Positions 35,508 through 45,158 of a DNA stretch of 64,000 bases are shown here, in pieces. The notes under the pieces were generated by a model. It saw only the letters and a program-made list of their open reading frames with translations. It had not been told where the DNA came from and searched no databases. Source of the stretch: Anaplasma ovis str. Haibei (GTDB lineage Bacteria; Pseudomonadota; Alphaproteobacteria; Rickettsiales; Anaplasmataceae); assembly GCF_002214625.1 (NCBI RefSeq), contig NZ_CP015994.1:992001-1056000 (forward strand). The letters are read 5' to 3'. Numbering within the stretch: the first letter of the stretch is position 1; every line of letters starts with the position of its first letter. The position numbers were made by a program, and so were the translations under genes.

Positions 35508-37022
35508 TTACAGCGGATTATTAGGGTGAAAGAATAAATCTGCCGCTATTTGCTCAGAGACTGATGTGAGCGGTAGCGGGTAGGCCCCCGCTATGAACCC
35601 GAAGAATGCCATGATCCAAATGCAAAGGGTCATGGCCCTTGGCGTTTTCAGGGCTATGTCGTTAGCACAGTTTTCTACCACTCGAGAAGAGAAATATAGA
35701 TGCTCCACCACGCGCCACGTGTATATCACGGAGCATACAGAGCCAACCGACAAAACTACCAGTCCGGTAAAGGCGCGTGCATCCATAAATGAACTGAGCA
35801 TATGCCATTTTGCTACAAACCCTATAGTGGGTGGCATGCCAACCAAGCTAAGCGCCAACAGGACAAAAGCGGAGGTGACATGCGGCAATGCCTTGCTGAG
35901 ACTCAAGTACTTACTACTAACTTTGCGTTTGTCAAAGTGATACGCTATGCCCCCAGAAACCATAAATAATGCAGACTTAACTATACTGTGGTTGACCATA
36001 TAAGCTACAGCAGCGGCAAGCCCAGAATACGTGTTTATGCAAACCGCGAGAATTATACAACCAATATTAGAGGCGCTTGAGTATGCAAGCACATCTCGCA
36101 TATCTCTGCTTAAAGCTGCAATCACAGAGGTGAGTGCCGTAGCAATCGCGGCTAGGGTTAACAGAGCGGTGCCAAAAGGTAGCTCAGTGAACACTAGCCG
36201 GGGACCGAAGACGTTGTGTACTACTCTTATGATTAGGTACACCATCACTTTCGTGGCCGTACCAGACAAAAATACAGCAACAAATGCAGGTGAGGTAGAA
36301 TAAGCTTTTATCATCCAGCCGTGAAACGGGAATAGCGCAGCCTTCACGACCAAGCCCAGAATTACACATAAAACCCCCGCCTGCACAGCTCTGTTTACTG
36401 GAATATCTTGCAATATTGTAAACATGTCTCCCATATTCAGTGTGCCGGTGGCGGCGTATAGAAACCCAATTCCTATTAGATAAAACGTTGCGCCTACCGT
36501 GCCCATGATTAAATACTCAAATGCAGAGGAAACTGCGCGTTTGTCGTTACCCACAGCAACCAAAACGTAAGAAGATATGGATGCAACTTCCAAGAACACG
36601 TAAACATTGAACACGTCATGCGAGACCAGTATTCCCAGCATACCTCCGAATGCTAGCAGGAACGCGGCATAGAACCTTGGGACCATGTTTGCAGGAAGTT
36701 CCCTACGGCTGGGGTATACGCCGTAGATCACACTCATGATGCCGATAAATCCGACCAAGAGCAGCATGGTAGCGCTAAGCAAATCAACCCGCAGCTCTAT
36801 CCCATAGGGGGGACCCCACCCACCCACTTGGTATACAACTGGGCCACTATTGCTAATCTGAACGAACAGCGCTAGGGCTGTAAAAAAGGACAAAGCAACC
36901 GCTCCGCAGGATATTGCTTGCACCCATGTGACCTTATTGCGCAGCAAAGAACATACAATAGCCGACAGCAGCGGTATAATCACCTGCAAAATAACCAGAT
37001 GCTCTTTTAAAGCACAAATCAC
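35508..37022 (-). CDS. mrpD: MrpD/MnhD-type antiporter subunit (proton-conducting membrane protein)
   Basis: The 504-residue protein has about 14 membrane helices and belongs to the family shared by complex I NuoL/M/N and Mrp subunits A and D. GGWGPPYGIELRVDLLSATMLLLV near residue 70 is typical of MrpD. The conserved channel segments FNVYVFLEVASISSYVLVA (with Glu), GLVVKAALFPFHGWMIKAY (with Lys) and SALSRDMRDVLAYSSASNIG are present. It moves H+ in exchange for Na+ or K+ when part of an Mrp complex. No other mrp or nuo gene is adjacent in the window, so its partners are unknown. It ends 13 bases from a convergent unknown gene. Confidence 0.83.
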   Translation of the reverse strand: MICALKEHLVILQVIIPLLSAIVCSLLRNKVTWVQAISCGAVALSFFTALALFVQISNSGPVVYQVGGWGPPYGIELRVDLLSATMLLLVGFIGIMSVIYGVYPSRRELPANMVPRFYAAFLLAFGGMLGILVSHDVFNVYVFLEVASISSYVLVAVGNDKRAVSSAFEYLIMGTVGATFYLIGIGFLYAATGTLNMGDMFTILQDIPVNRAVQAGVLCVILGLVVKAALFPFHGWMIKAYSTSPAFVAVFLSGTATKVMVYLIIRVVHNVFGPRLVFTELPFGTALLTLAAIATALTSVIAALSRDMRDVLAYSSASNIGCIILAVCINTYSGLAAAVAYMVNHSIVKSALFMVSGGIAYHFDKRKVSSKYLSLSKALPHVTSAFVLLALSLVGMPPTIGFVAKWHMLSSFMDARAFTGLVVLSVGSVCSVIYTWRVVEHLYFSSRVVENCANDIALKTPRAMTLCIWIMAFFGFIAGAYPLPLTSVSEQIAADLFFHPNNPL

Positions 37023-37237
37023 GCGTTTTTCCTTTCACCCAAGCGGCATTCTGCATCCTTATACCAAAAGCGTGAAATTTACAATACATACTTTGAAAAA
37101 CCGCGTGGTGGCGACAATCACGACCTGCAGCATTACTTACCCAGACCACCACAGCGTTGCGAGCGAGCCCTGCACGGCTCCCCTTTCCCGTAAGTGACCA
37201 CTCCCACCTAGGTATAACAAAGAATTATGGGGGACCG

Positions 37238-39931
37238 CTATCTGCTATTCCTGACAATTTCGTACAGGCTGTCAATATCAAACGTAGGGTTGGGCTGCCA
37301 TACATATCCTTGCAGGTGCATATCCATATGTACGGGAGACTCGCTCTCCGGAGGAATGAAGAAGAATCTGAACAGGGCAATGACAGCGAGTTGTGGGACC
37401 GAAAAGTTAACTGACGCGGACCCTGCAGCATTACCTATTTTGAATTGCAGAGATGAAGTAAGAGAGCCTCTGTCTATCTGGGACTCCCCGTCTAGAGTTT
37501 CAAATAGTGTACTACCCCTGTACAAATGTACGCGCGCGAGAGAGGCAATCTCAGACTTGCTCTCGGCCATAAACAAATCCTCAATAAACCCGTTCAAGTC
37601 TACGCCACCAATATCCAATCCCCTAGCCGCAAATTTTATCTTGCCCTTTAGTGCATTTGCCAGCTCAAGCATGCTCCTTCCCTGTGTTTGAATACTGCCG
37701 CTTATGCTAACATGCCCGCTTACCTTTGCTCCCCCTTTTGACTGGTCGCTTTTAGGGTCTACAGCTCCAATTGAAACGTCGGAGGCGGAAACTACCAAAG
37801 ACAAAGAAGAAACCTCTCCCATGCCGATATTACCACTTATATCCACCACGCCTTTCTTTCCCTGGGTGAAATGTAGCTTGTCCATAGACATTACCCCCTC
37901 TTTCAGGGTAGAAAGCCACGTAAAATCTGAAAACACACGGCCGCCGAAAAACAACTCCTTGACGTGTATTTCAATGCTGCCATCCAAGCCTTCAAAACTG
38001 GCAAGATCTATAGGCCTGCTTGACCATAAAAACTTATCCGATTTTTCTCCTCTGTGAGAGCTACTCGCGGCATTGGTGGGTGCCTCCGCTACTTGCTCCA
38101 CAAACTTGGGAAGCCGCAGAAATGCGTCGCTGTACCTGGCGCTTTTTAGGCTCACAAACACTTTTGGGCGCATGCCGCGGCTGCTAAGAGCCACGCTTGC
38201 ACGTCCTTCCAAATCAGACAAACCGTCATACCCATCAACGGCGCGCATGCTTATCTTCTCGATACTCACTTTGTGCTGGGAGAGGTTTGCTAGAAAGCTC
38301 AACTCCTTGACGAGCCCGGAGCTCACTGCAAAATCCTGCAATTTCACTGCAAGCTTCACCGGACAACTTACGCTGCGCAGCCATGTAAAGTCCATTACAT
38401 CATGCTTGACGTCAAAGTTTTCAGCAAATCTGTAACCGCCAACACTAAAATTGCTCACGGTTACATCGCCTATAACTTCACCACCCCTTTTGCCATATTT
38501 GTATTTAACATTCCCATATGCGCGGGTATTGCCAGCATACATTCTTGCTCCCAGAAGGGAGAAAACTCGAGGCGCCACATACAAACTGCCTGTGAGAGCA
38601 AACTTCTTGCCCTGCGTTCTGTGTGCATCTGCACGTAGTGGTAGTAACCAAGATACAATCGTATCGGCATCGTCCCCCTGCGCACTTAGTGTGCCAACGA
38701 ACCTAGGCACAATACTGCTGGCGTCTTCTGAAGTTACCCCACTGACACTCAGGTGGTTGTTTTTACCCGGCAGATCAAGCAACAGTCGATCGACTGCAAT
38801 CCTGCCTTGTCTCACTGAAGCTACAGCCACAAGATTCCTTGATACGCCACCTCTGTAGTTTATTTCTTTCACGTCCAGCCCAACTGTAGCGTCCAACCAT
38901 GACGGCACCAAGGAAAAGCGCTCCGAACTTTGAAAATCCGCGTAGTAAGCATCCTGTTCTGTGCCCAGACCTTCTGGAAATAAGGCATCCAGGTCAACCA
39001 AGGAAAAATTTAGCGACGCGGTACAAAATGGAGCATGAGTGCACGCCAGCTCCAGAGATCCAGAAATGTTTTTACTCTGCATACTGAGGTTCTTTACCTC
39101 AAACCCACTGCCCTTTGCAGCTTTGATACTTGCAGACAGTGCCATCTCCTCGGTGGAGGCCACAGAACTTAGGACCCTGTAATTTGTAACTACTGCAACA
39201 GTTTGTGCCAGCTCCACTAGGTTTCCCGTTTTGATTTCAAGTTTGGCATCAAAGTCATCGAACAGGTCTTGCGCGGCGCCATTGCCGACCAGTATCATGC
39301 TGGTGTTTGGGGAATTCAATTCCACCCTAACTGCGCTACCTGCTGCACCACGCTCTAACTTCGAAGATAGAAGGTATTTAGTGCCACCAATTTTGAGCAC
39401 AGCATCACTGAGCAATTTATTGCTGTCAGATCTTACCGTTGCACTCTTCACGTGTATCGCGTTATAGACGGAGGCGGAAGCACCAACGGCCCCACCCATC
39501 ACAATTACCGAGTCAAAAATCTGCACTTGGCCAAGGCCATTTTTAGTCTGTGAGCCAACCATACCGGTGACTCCCCCAACGCTGGTGCGCAACCCGTACA
39601 GACTAATTGTACGTACCTTCGGCGCGCCCATAAGCATCGACAGCGGGTCAAGACTGAGCTCTAGGCGGTCGACCGAAAGCGTGCCTGCACACCCAGCAGC
39701 ATCTTCACTGCACTCCACATATAGGTTGCGAACCGTAAGCCTTGGAAGCAACAACCTGCCTTCAATATTCCCTATAGCCTTGACTACCGCACCGCTGCTG
39801 CCGGTAGCCGCGCCCAGTTGTTTGAAAACGTACTCACCATAGTGGGCATTCCAATCTATTAAGTAGGGTACAAACACCAGGGCTGCAAACAGAAGTAGAA
39901 CACAACAACACAAGCGCCCCAAAAACTTCAT
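37238..39931 (-). CDS. asmA: AsmA-like envelope protein
   Basis: From ATG 39931 (MKFLGRLCC) the product has 897 residues: one N-terminal anchor helix (FLGRLCCCVLLLFAALVFVPYLID) and a long, mostly beta-structured outer part. Characteristic features are the N-terminal GNIEGRLLLPRLTVRNLYV region and the C-terminal block KGGAKVSGHVSISGSIQTQGRSMLELANALKGKIKFAARGLDIGGVDLNGFI, typical of AsmA family members. Proteins of this type bridge the periplasm and are thought to carry lipids to the outer membrane. The start at 39955 is also open but adds only eight residues. No operon partner is in view. Confidence 0.85.
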   Translation of the reverse strand: MKFLGRLCCCVLLLFAALVFVPYLIDWNAHYGEYVFKQLGAATGSSGAVVKAIGNIEGRLLLPRLTVRNLYVECSEDAAGCAGTLSVDRLELSLDPLSMLMGAPKVRTISLYGLRTSVGGVTGMVGSQTKNGLGQVQIFDSVIVMGGAVGASASVYNAIHVKSATVRSDSNKLLSDAVLKIGGTKYLLSSKLERGAAGSAVRVELNSPNTSMILVGNGAAQDLFDDFDAKLEIKTGNLVELAQTVAVVTNYRVLSSVASTEEMALSASIKAAKGSGFEVKNLSMQSKNISGSLELACTHAPFCTASLNFSLVDLDALFPEGLGTEQDAYYADFQSSERFSLVPSWLDATVGLDVKEINYRGGVSRNLVAVASVRQGRIAVDRLLLDLPGKNNHLSVSGVTSEDASSIVPRFVGTLSAQGDDADTIVSWLLPLRADAHRTQGKKFALTGSLYVAPRVFSLLGARMYAGNTRAYGNVKYKYGKRGGEVIGDVTVSNFSVGGYRFAENFDVKHDVMDFTWLRSVSCPVKLAVKLQDFAVSSGLVKELSFLANLSQHKVSIEKISMRAVDGYDGLSDLEGRASVALSSRGMRPKVFVSLKSARYSDAFLRLPKFVEQVAEAPTNAASSSHRGEKSDKFLWSSRPIDLASFEGLDGSIEIHVKELFFGGRVFSDFTWLSTLKEGVMSMDKLHFTQGKKGVVDISGNIGMGEVSSLSLVVSASDVSIGAVDPKSDQSKGGAKVSGHVSISGSIQTQGRSMLELANALKGKIKFAARGLDIGGVDLNGFIEDLFMAESKSEIASLARVHLYRGSTLFETLDGESQIDRGSLTSSLQFKIGNAAGSASVNFSVPQLAVIALFRFFFIPPESESPVHMDMHLQGYVWQPNPTFDIDSLYEIVRNSR

Positions 39932-40143
39932 CGGTATACCGAAAGCATCACCCACTTATATTCACCAAACAGCTTAAGAATATATAAAGGTCCTAGTAAA
40001 AGCTACCCCGCTTGTTTTGAGGCGTTATAATAACAGCGCCATTACTGGAATATAGCGCACCCTCCTACGCAAGCAAGGCCGCAAAACACGCGTGCGGCCG
40101 TAGTTTAGCCCGTTGCAAGTGCATAACACCACTGGAAATTCGG

Positions 40144-42396
40144 CTAAATGGGGTGGGAAAGCGTGGCAAGAACTGCAAGGTTTAGAATCTCCGACACTGA
40201 AGCGGTCATCTGAACGATCTGCACTGGTTTTTCCATACCCATGAGAATCGGCCCAACAACAGTTGTCCCCCCTACTTCCCGCAACAATTTAGAAGATATG
40301 CTCGCGCTATATAGGCTGGGCATTATCAAAACATTTGCAGGTTTGCTCAACTTACAAAAAGGGTACAAAGACAGCGATTCGGGCTTCAGTGCAACATCCA
40401 CCGACATCTCACCATCATACTCAAAATCCACGTTACGACTTGCAACAATGTCCATGCACTGCCTCACCCGATCAGATTCTTTCTGGGAATGACTGCCAAA
40501 ATTTGAGAATGAGACAAAAGCAACCCTAGGCTCATGCCCCATACGCCGCGCGGCTGCAGCGGATTTAATTGCTATATCAGCCAGCTGTTGTGCGGTGGGA
40601 AGTTCATTTATGGCAGTATCAGCGATAAACAGCGTGCGCTCCTCCATTACTACAACAGACAGGCCAAAAACCTCACCACGTGCATCGATCACCTTGCGTA
40701 TGTCTGAGAGTGACTCACTGTACCCACGCGTTATACCAGTCACTAATGTGTCTCCATCGCCACATGCCAGCATACATGCCGCGAAAACGTTTCTGTCTGT
40801 CTTCACATCTCTAACGCAACTACGGTGCAAGCGTCCCATGCGCTGGAGCCTACTGTATAGGTAGTCTATGTATACATCGTTGCGTGAGGAAATTGCGGCA
40901 TTTGCTATGGTGATGTCCTTGAGGGAATCTACCCCTATCAGGTCAAGGCTTTCTTTGATCTTGTCAACCCTACCTACCAGTATGGGTGTGCCATAGCCTT
41001 GCCCATGCCACTGCAGCGCGGCCTTAATAACCCGCACTTCCTCCCCCTCGGGGAAGATAACGCGCTGTGGAGAGCTCTTTACCGAGCCGTACATGAGGTT
41101 CAAAATATTGGAGGTGGGCGAAATTCTGGAGTTCAGTTCCAGGGCGTAGCGATCCCAATCATCAATTTTTCTCCTCGCAACTCCAGAGTTTATAGCAGCC
41201 TTTGCAACTGCGGGAGATACAACAGACAGCAATCTGGGGTCAAATGGAGTTGGGATTATGTAATCCTTGCCGTAGCCCATTCCGCGCCCACCGTAGGCCT
41301 CCAGAACCTCATCGCTGACCACTTCTCTTGCCAACATAGCCAGAGCCTCAGCTGCAGCTAGTTTCATCTCATTGTTTACAGACTTTGCCCGAACATCTAA
41401 AGCCCCACGAAATATGTATGGAAAGCCCATTACATTGTTGATTTGGTTGCTGTAATCTGAGCGGCCAGTGGCTATTATGGCATCTGGACGCACTTCTCGA
41501 GCAAGCTCTGGGTTTACTTCCGGATACGGGTTCGCCAGTGCGAAAATTATTGGGTTTTTGTTCATGGAGAGAAGCATCTCCTTACTCACAACATCGCGCA
41601 CGGATAGCCCGATGAATATATCCGCCCCCTTCATGGCGTCTTTCAAATCTCTCTCCTTGGTCTCAATCGTATGCTTGAGCTTCCACTCATTCATTCCAAG
41701 CTGCCGCCCTTTGTGCATCACCCCGTGCTGGTCGCACAGCACTATGCTATCGTTGGGGATGCCCACAAACTTTAGCATTTCGACGCATGCTATGCCCGCA
41801 GCACCTGCGCCATTCACGACTATCTTGACGTTCTTTAGATTTCTTCCGGTAATGTCGAGTGCGTTTATGATTCCGGCAAGTGTTATAATGGCAGTACCGT
41901 GCTGGTCATCGTGAAACACGGGAATATCCATCAATTCACCCAGGCGCTTTTCGATTACGAAACACTCAGGCGCGCGTATATCTTCCAAATTTATGCCGCC
42001 CCAACTGAGGCCTAGATGCTTAACGGCATTTATGAACTCCTCTACATCTTCTGTGTCAACCTCTATATCCACAGCATCGATATCAGCAAAGCGCTTGAAC
42101 AAAACCGCTTTACCTTCCATAACTGGCTTGGACGCAAGGGGGCCTATGTTCCCCAACCCCAAAACCGCAGTACCATTGGAAATGACGGCGACATAATTAC
42201 CCCTGGCAGTGTAGTCATACACTGTGTCAGGATCGGAGGCTATTCTAAGACATGGCGCAGCAACACCCGGGGAATATGCCAGCGAGAGATCGCCCTGCGT
42301 CATGAGAGGTTTGGTCGGTAACAAGGAAACCTTACCCGGCCTTCTTTTGCAGTGAAACTCGAGCGCCTCCCTGTCTCTTTCTGAAAAATCACCCAT
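40144..42396 (-). CDS. maeB: NADP-dependent malic enzyme with phosphotransacetylase-like domain
   Basis: The 750-residue product has the malic enzyme part (about residues 1-430: LAYSPGVAAPCLRI, GTAVLGLGNIGPLASKPVMEGKAVLFK, PVFHDDQHGTAI, VVNGAGAAGIACVEML) and a C-terminal phosphotransacetylase-like domain that is regulatory in MaeB. The enzyme converts malate to pyruvate and CO2 with NADP+, linking the citric acid cycle to acetyl-CoA supply and NADPH. The length of about 750-760 is normal for alphaproteobacterial MaeB. It is divergent from lolD, with a 250-base gap between. Confidence 0.96.
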   Translation of the reverse strand: MGDFSERDREALEFHCKRRPGKVSLLPTKPLMTQGDLSLAYSPGVAAPCLRIASDPDTVYDYTARGNYVAVISNGTAVLGLGNIGPLASKPVMEGKAVLFKRFADIDAVDIEVDTEDVEEFINAVKHLGLSWGGINLEDIRAPECFVIEKRLGELMDIPVFHDDQHGTAIITLAGIINALDITGRNLKNVKIVVNGAGAAGIACVEMLKFVGIPNDSIVLCDQHGVMHKGRQLGMNEWKLKHTIETKERDLKDAMKGADIFIGLSVRDVVSKEMLLSMNKNPIIFALANPYPEVNPELAREVRPDAIIATGRSDYSNQINNVMGFPYIFRGALDVRAKSVNNEMKLAAAEALAMLAREVVSDEVLEAYGGRGMGYGKDYIIPTPFDPRLLSVVSPAVAKAAINSGVARRKIDDWDRYALELNSRISPTSNILNLMYGSVKSSPQRVIFPEGEEVRVIKAALQWHGQGYGTPILVGRVDKIKESLDLIGVDSLKDITIANAAISSRNDVYIDYLYSRLQRMGRLHRSCVRDVKTDRNVFAACMLACGDGDTLVTGITRGYSESLSDIRKVIDARGEVFGLSVVVMEERTLFIADTAINELPTAQQLADIAIKSAAAARRMGHEPRVAFVSFSNFGSHSQKESDRVRQCMDIVASRNVDFEYDGEMSVDVALKPESLSLYPFCKLSKPANVLIMPSLYSASISSKLLREVGGTTVVGPILMGMEKPVQIVQMTASVSEILNLAVLATLSHPI

Positions 42397-42655
42397 AAAA
42401 ACCGCTCGTTAACCACTGAACGGATAGGATATACACCTCGCTACTCCCCCTAGCAACTTTTTAAATATCAGACATCTACAAGTATCGGTAGTCGCTCATA
42501 ACTTAATATATACAACAGCTCAAACACAGTACGTACAGCGCGCTTTTCCAGTTTCACGTATAAGCTAGACCAGATTCATCCGTGGCAGTTGCTACAACAG
42601 CCATAACAAGTATACTGACCACCTGCGTGGCTATTCTGGTTTTTCCGTGACTGTG

Positions 42656-43321
42656 ATGTTAGAAATCATTGACGTTAGTAAATACTATGGGCGGAATAAT
42701 AGCACGTGCGTTCTCTCAAATGTAAACCTAAAAATAAAACGCGGGGAGTTTGTAGCCTTAATTGGAAGTTCCGGCTCAGGTAAGAGTACACTGCTGCACA
42801 TAGCAAGCCTGCTTGAGGCACCCACTTCCGGAATTGTGGTGGTAGATGGAACTGTGTGCACCCCAGCAAGTGACAGAACAAGAACCATTATGCGCAGAAA
42901 GTGTATGGGGTTTGTGTATCAGTTTCATCACTTACTGCAGGAGTTTTCAGTTCTAGAAAACGTAATGCTGCCCCAGAGAATTCTCGGCCACAGCAGAAGT
43001 GTTGCAGAAGATGCCGCAATCGCGATACTAGCGGAAGTTGGGCTGCAAGACAAGGCTGAATGCCAAATTTCAGAGCTGTCTGGTGGCGAAAGGCAAAGAG
43101 TTGCGGTGGCAAGGGGAATTGTGAATTCTCCCGCTATAATGCTCGCGGATGAGCCCACTGGCAGCCTAGATCCGCAAATGTCCAGAGCTGTGTTTTCTGT
43201 ACTGCACAAACACGTAAAAGCAAAGAACCTTGCCGGGCTTGTTGCAACTCATGATCATAATCTGGCCAAAAAGACCGACCGCGTACTCTCTCTAAATGGT
43301 GGAATGCTAACTGAGCTATAG
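42656..43321 (+). CDS. lolD: Lipoprotein-releasing ABC transporter ATPase LolD
   Basis: From ATG 42656 the product has 221 residues (GTG 42647 adds three). It has Walker A GSSGSGKST, Q-loop YQFHHLLQEFSVLENVMLP, ABC signature LSGGERQRVAVARGI, Walker B IMLADEPTGSLD and the switch His in VATHDHNLA. FVYQFHHLLxEF is the particular LolD pattern. It powers LolCE, which extracts lipoproteins from the inner membrane for transfer to the outer membrane. LolC/E is not in the window. Macrolide-exporter-type ATPases are similar, so the substrate is inferred from the family. Confidence 0.9.
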   Translation: MLEIIDVSKYYGRNNSTCVLSNVNLKIKRGEFVALIGSSGSGKSTLLHIASLLEAPTSGIVVVDGTVCTPASDRTRTIMRRKCMGFVYQFHHLLQEFSVLENVMLPQRILGHSRSVAEDAAIAILAEVGLQDKAECQISELSGGERQRVAVARGIVNSPAIMLADEPTGSLDPQMSRAVFSVLHKHVKAKNLAGLVATHDHNLAKKTDRVLSLNGGMLTEL

Positions 43322-43480
43322 AAACACAAAATCTCACGCCGCCAGCCGCACATTACGGCAGAGCACTCTGGCAGTGACCGCGACAAGATACTGCGGATAA
43401 TCTGCCAAGCCATACCAGCGCTCTGGCAAGCTCCATTCGGGGAAATTGCATGCTCCTCGCATTAACAAAAGACGAAGCCC

Positions 43481-44419
43481 CTATTTTGGAGGATTGGTTG
43501 CAAACGGGTGGAACGTTTTCAGGGCTTCCTTTAGCCTGTCATTTGCAACATAAGTGTAGATTTGGGTAGTAGACAAACTCGCATGGCCCAGCATTTTCTG
43601 AATGAATACTACATTAGATCCGTTATTCAGCAAATGTGTAGCAAACGAATGCCTTAGTTTGTGTGGTGAAACCCGCTTCGGGTCAACTCCCGCAGCGATT
43701 GCGAGCGCTTTTAGCAACTGTCCCACTCTTTGTCTACTAATGCACTGGTCGAATTTTGCCCCAGGAAATAGCCACTTAGACTCTGATTTCCGTCCTACAA
43801 TAAAGCGCTTCCTGACCGCAAGATATGCAACCACACTGGCTATTGCAACCTCGTTCAACAAAACTAGACGCTCCCTGCCGGCTTTCCCCTTGATTACCAA
43901 GTGTCCTACATCTGAGTGCTGCTCCCTTAACATTGATTCTATGTCATAAAAACCCAGATTTATAAGCTCCGAGATTCTAACACCTGAGGAGTATAGTACA
44001 TTAACTATGGCTGCAGTTCTCCTCCCTTCTACGGAAAGGTCAGCTCCGGCCGTACGAAGCAACTTGTCTACTTCGCCTACGTCTAACACCTTGGGCAAGG
44101 GGCGCCCAAGTTTACAGGAGTCCAAATTAGCTGCAGGGTCCCCATCAATTATCCGGTCGCCGTACAAAAAGCCGTACAACCCCCTGATCGCGGAAATCCT
44201 TCTGGACACAGTTGCAGGGCTGTAGCCCCTACTGTTGAGGCTCCTGATATATTTGCGCAAGTCTGCAGCGCTGGCATCTACCATTCTGAGGTTGCGCCTG
44301 CCCAAAAACTCAGCTAAGTCTTCCAGGTCAGACCTGTAACTACTGCTGGTGTTTGGAGAGACGCATCTACCCGACAATAGAGACTCAAGAAACACGTCCA
44401 GGCAGCGCTTGTCATCCAT
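43481..44419 (-). CDS. xerD: Tyrosine recombinase XerC/XerD
   Basis: The 312-residue protein has an N-terminal SAM-like core-binding domain and a C-terminal catalytic domain. The catalytic set is complete: Arg148 (SSGVRISEL), His253 and Arg256 (SPHKLRHSFATH), His279 (MLGHASLSTT) and nucleophile Tyr288 (QIYTYV). XerC/XerD resolve chromosome dimers at the dif site near the terminus. Which of the two it is cannot be told with certainty. Its start codon region overlaps the stop of a tiny upstream gene (ATGGATGA). Confidence 0.88.
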   Translation of the reverse strand: MDDKRCLDVFLESLLSGRCVSPNTSSSYRSDLEDLAEFLGRRNLRMVDASAADLRKYIRSLNSRGYSPATVSRRISAIRGLYGFLYGDRIIDGDPAANLDSCKLGRPLPKVLDVGEVDKLLRTAGADLSVEGRRTAAIVNVLYSSGVRISELINLGFYDIESMLREQHSDVGHLVIKGKAGRERLVLLNEVAIASVVAYLAVRKRFIVGRKSESKWLFPGAKFDQCISRQRVGQLLKALAIAAGVDPKRVSPHKLRHSFATHLLNNGSNVVFIQKMLGHASLSTTQIYTYVANDRLKEALKTFHPFATNPPK

Positions 44420-44564
44420 GTAGCTCCAGCACTATCTCCCTGCGTTCTTCTGCGGATAGCATGCGCACACCTTCACGCGTTCTATAGTAGTGCAGCAACC
44501 ACATCACAAGCCCGACCGCCAAAACCAGGACAAGTTTGCGTCTCCTACTCAGCTTTATCTTCAT
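44412..44564 (-). CDS. Tiny membrane protein before xerD, unknown
   Basis: ATG 44564, preceded by GGAG four bases upstream, opens a 50-residue frame. It has a basic N-terminus (MKIKLSRRRK), one membrane helix (LVLVLAVGLVMWLLHYY) and a charged tail (TREGVRMLSAEERREIVLEL). The pattern of a basic end, one helix and a short charged helix resembles a very short FtsB/DivIC-type protein, but it lacks the long coiled coil, so I do not name it. The frame is open further upstream to 44756, without support. The stop overlaps the xerD start by eight bases. Confidence 0.4.
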   Translation of the reverse strand: MKIKLSRRRKLVLVLAVGLVMWLLHYYRTREGVRMLSAEERREIVLELHG

Positions 44565-44816
44565 CTGGCTCCGACAAACCGCATACACGGATGTTAAGTT
44601 TAAAAACCCCAATGTCAACTGTGTCAACCAACAAGAGATAAGCAACCCCGACGTGCGCGCAGTGCAATTAACGCAGTGTACATGTATAAGTTCGGCTGTC
44701 CGAGCATAACTTAACGCATGGTGGGCTGCATGGGAGTTGAGCGGAGTATGCCGCAATCATGGCGCGCCACAGAACAATTTCTTGACTCAAGTACACAAAT
44801 AGTATAGCTTCCCTAA

Positions 44817-45146
44817 GTGTCGTTTGTCTCTTGCCTTATGTTTTTGACAGCCGCGCAAGTGTTCCTGGCGTTTCTGCTGGTTTTGCTGGTGTTACTGCAG
44901 TCTCCTGAGTCTGATACCCTGGGGGGGTTCGGTGGTCCTCAGTGTAACCTTGGCTCAATGTTTGGTAAGAGTTCCTCCTCTAGTTTTATAGCCAAGCTTA
45001 CTGCAGTCGTGGCTGCTGCCTTCATAGTCAACACCGTGTTGCTTGTGGGTACTAACGCAAGACGTGTTCGAGAGGTTTCTGTTGTTAGTAAGACTGGGGC
45101 AGTACCTGGGCAGGAGTCCAACGGCAGTGAGGTCCCTTTCGAGTGA
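44817..45146 (+). CDS. secG: Preprotein translocase subunit SecG
   Basis: The 109-residue product has two membrane helices (about 6-28 and 61-80) with the conserved loop LLQSPESDTLGGFGGPQCNLGSMFGKSSSSSFIAKLTAV between them. This loop is the SecG signature (QsG..gGl.gg........f......l.rlT). It assists SecA-driven export through SecYE. The start is GTG 44817 (ATG 44838 would cut the first helix). pyrG follows 12 bases downstream, a common secG-pyrG arrangement in alphaproteobacteria. Confidence 0.92.
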   Translation: MSFVSCLMFLTAAQVFLAFLLVLLVLLQSPESDTLGGFGGPQCNLGSMFGKSSSSSFIAKLTAVVAAAFIVNTVLLVGTNARRVREVSVVSKTGAVPGQESNGSEVPFE

Positions 45147-45158
45147 GCTTGGGAATTT

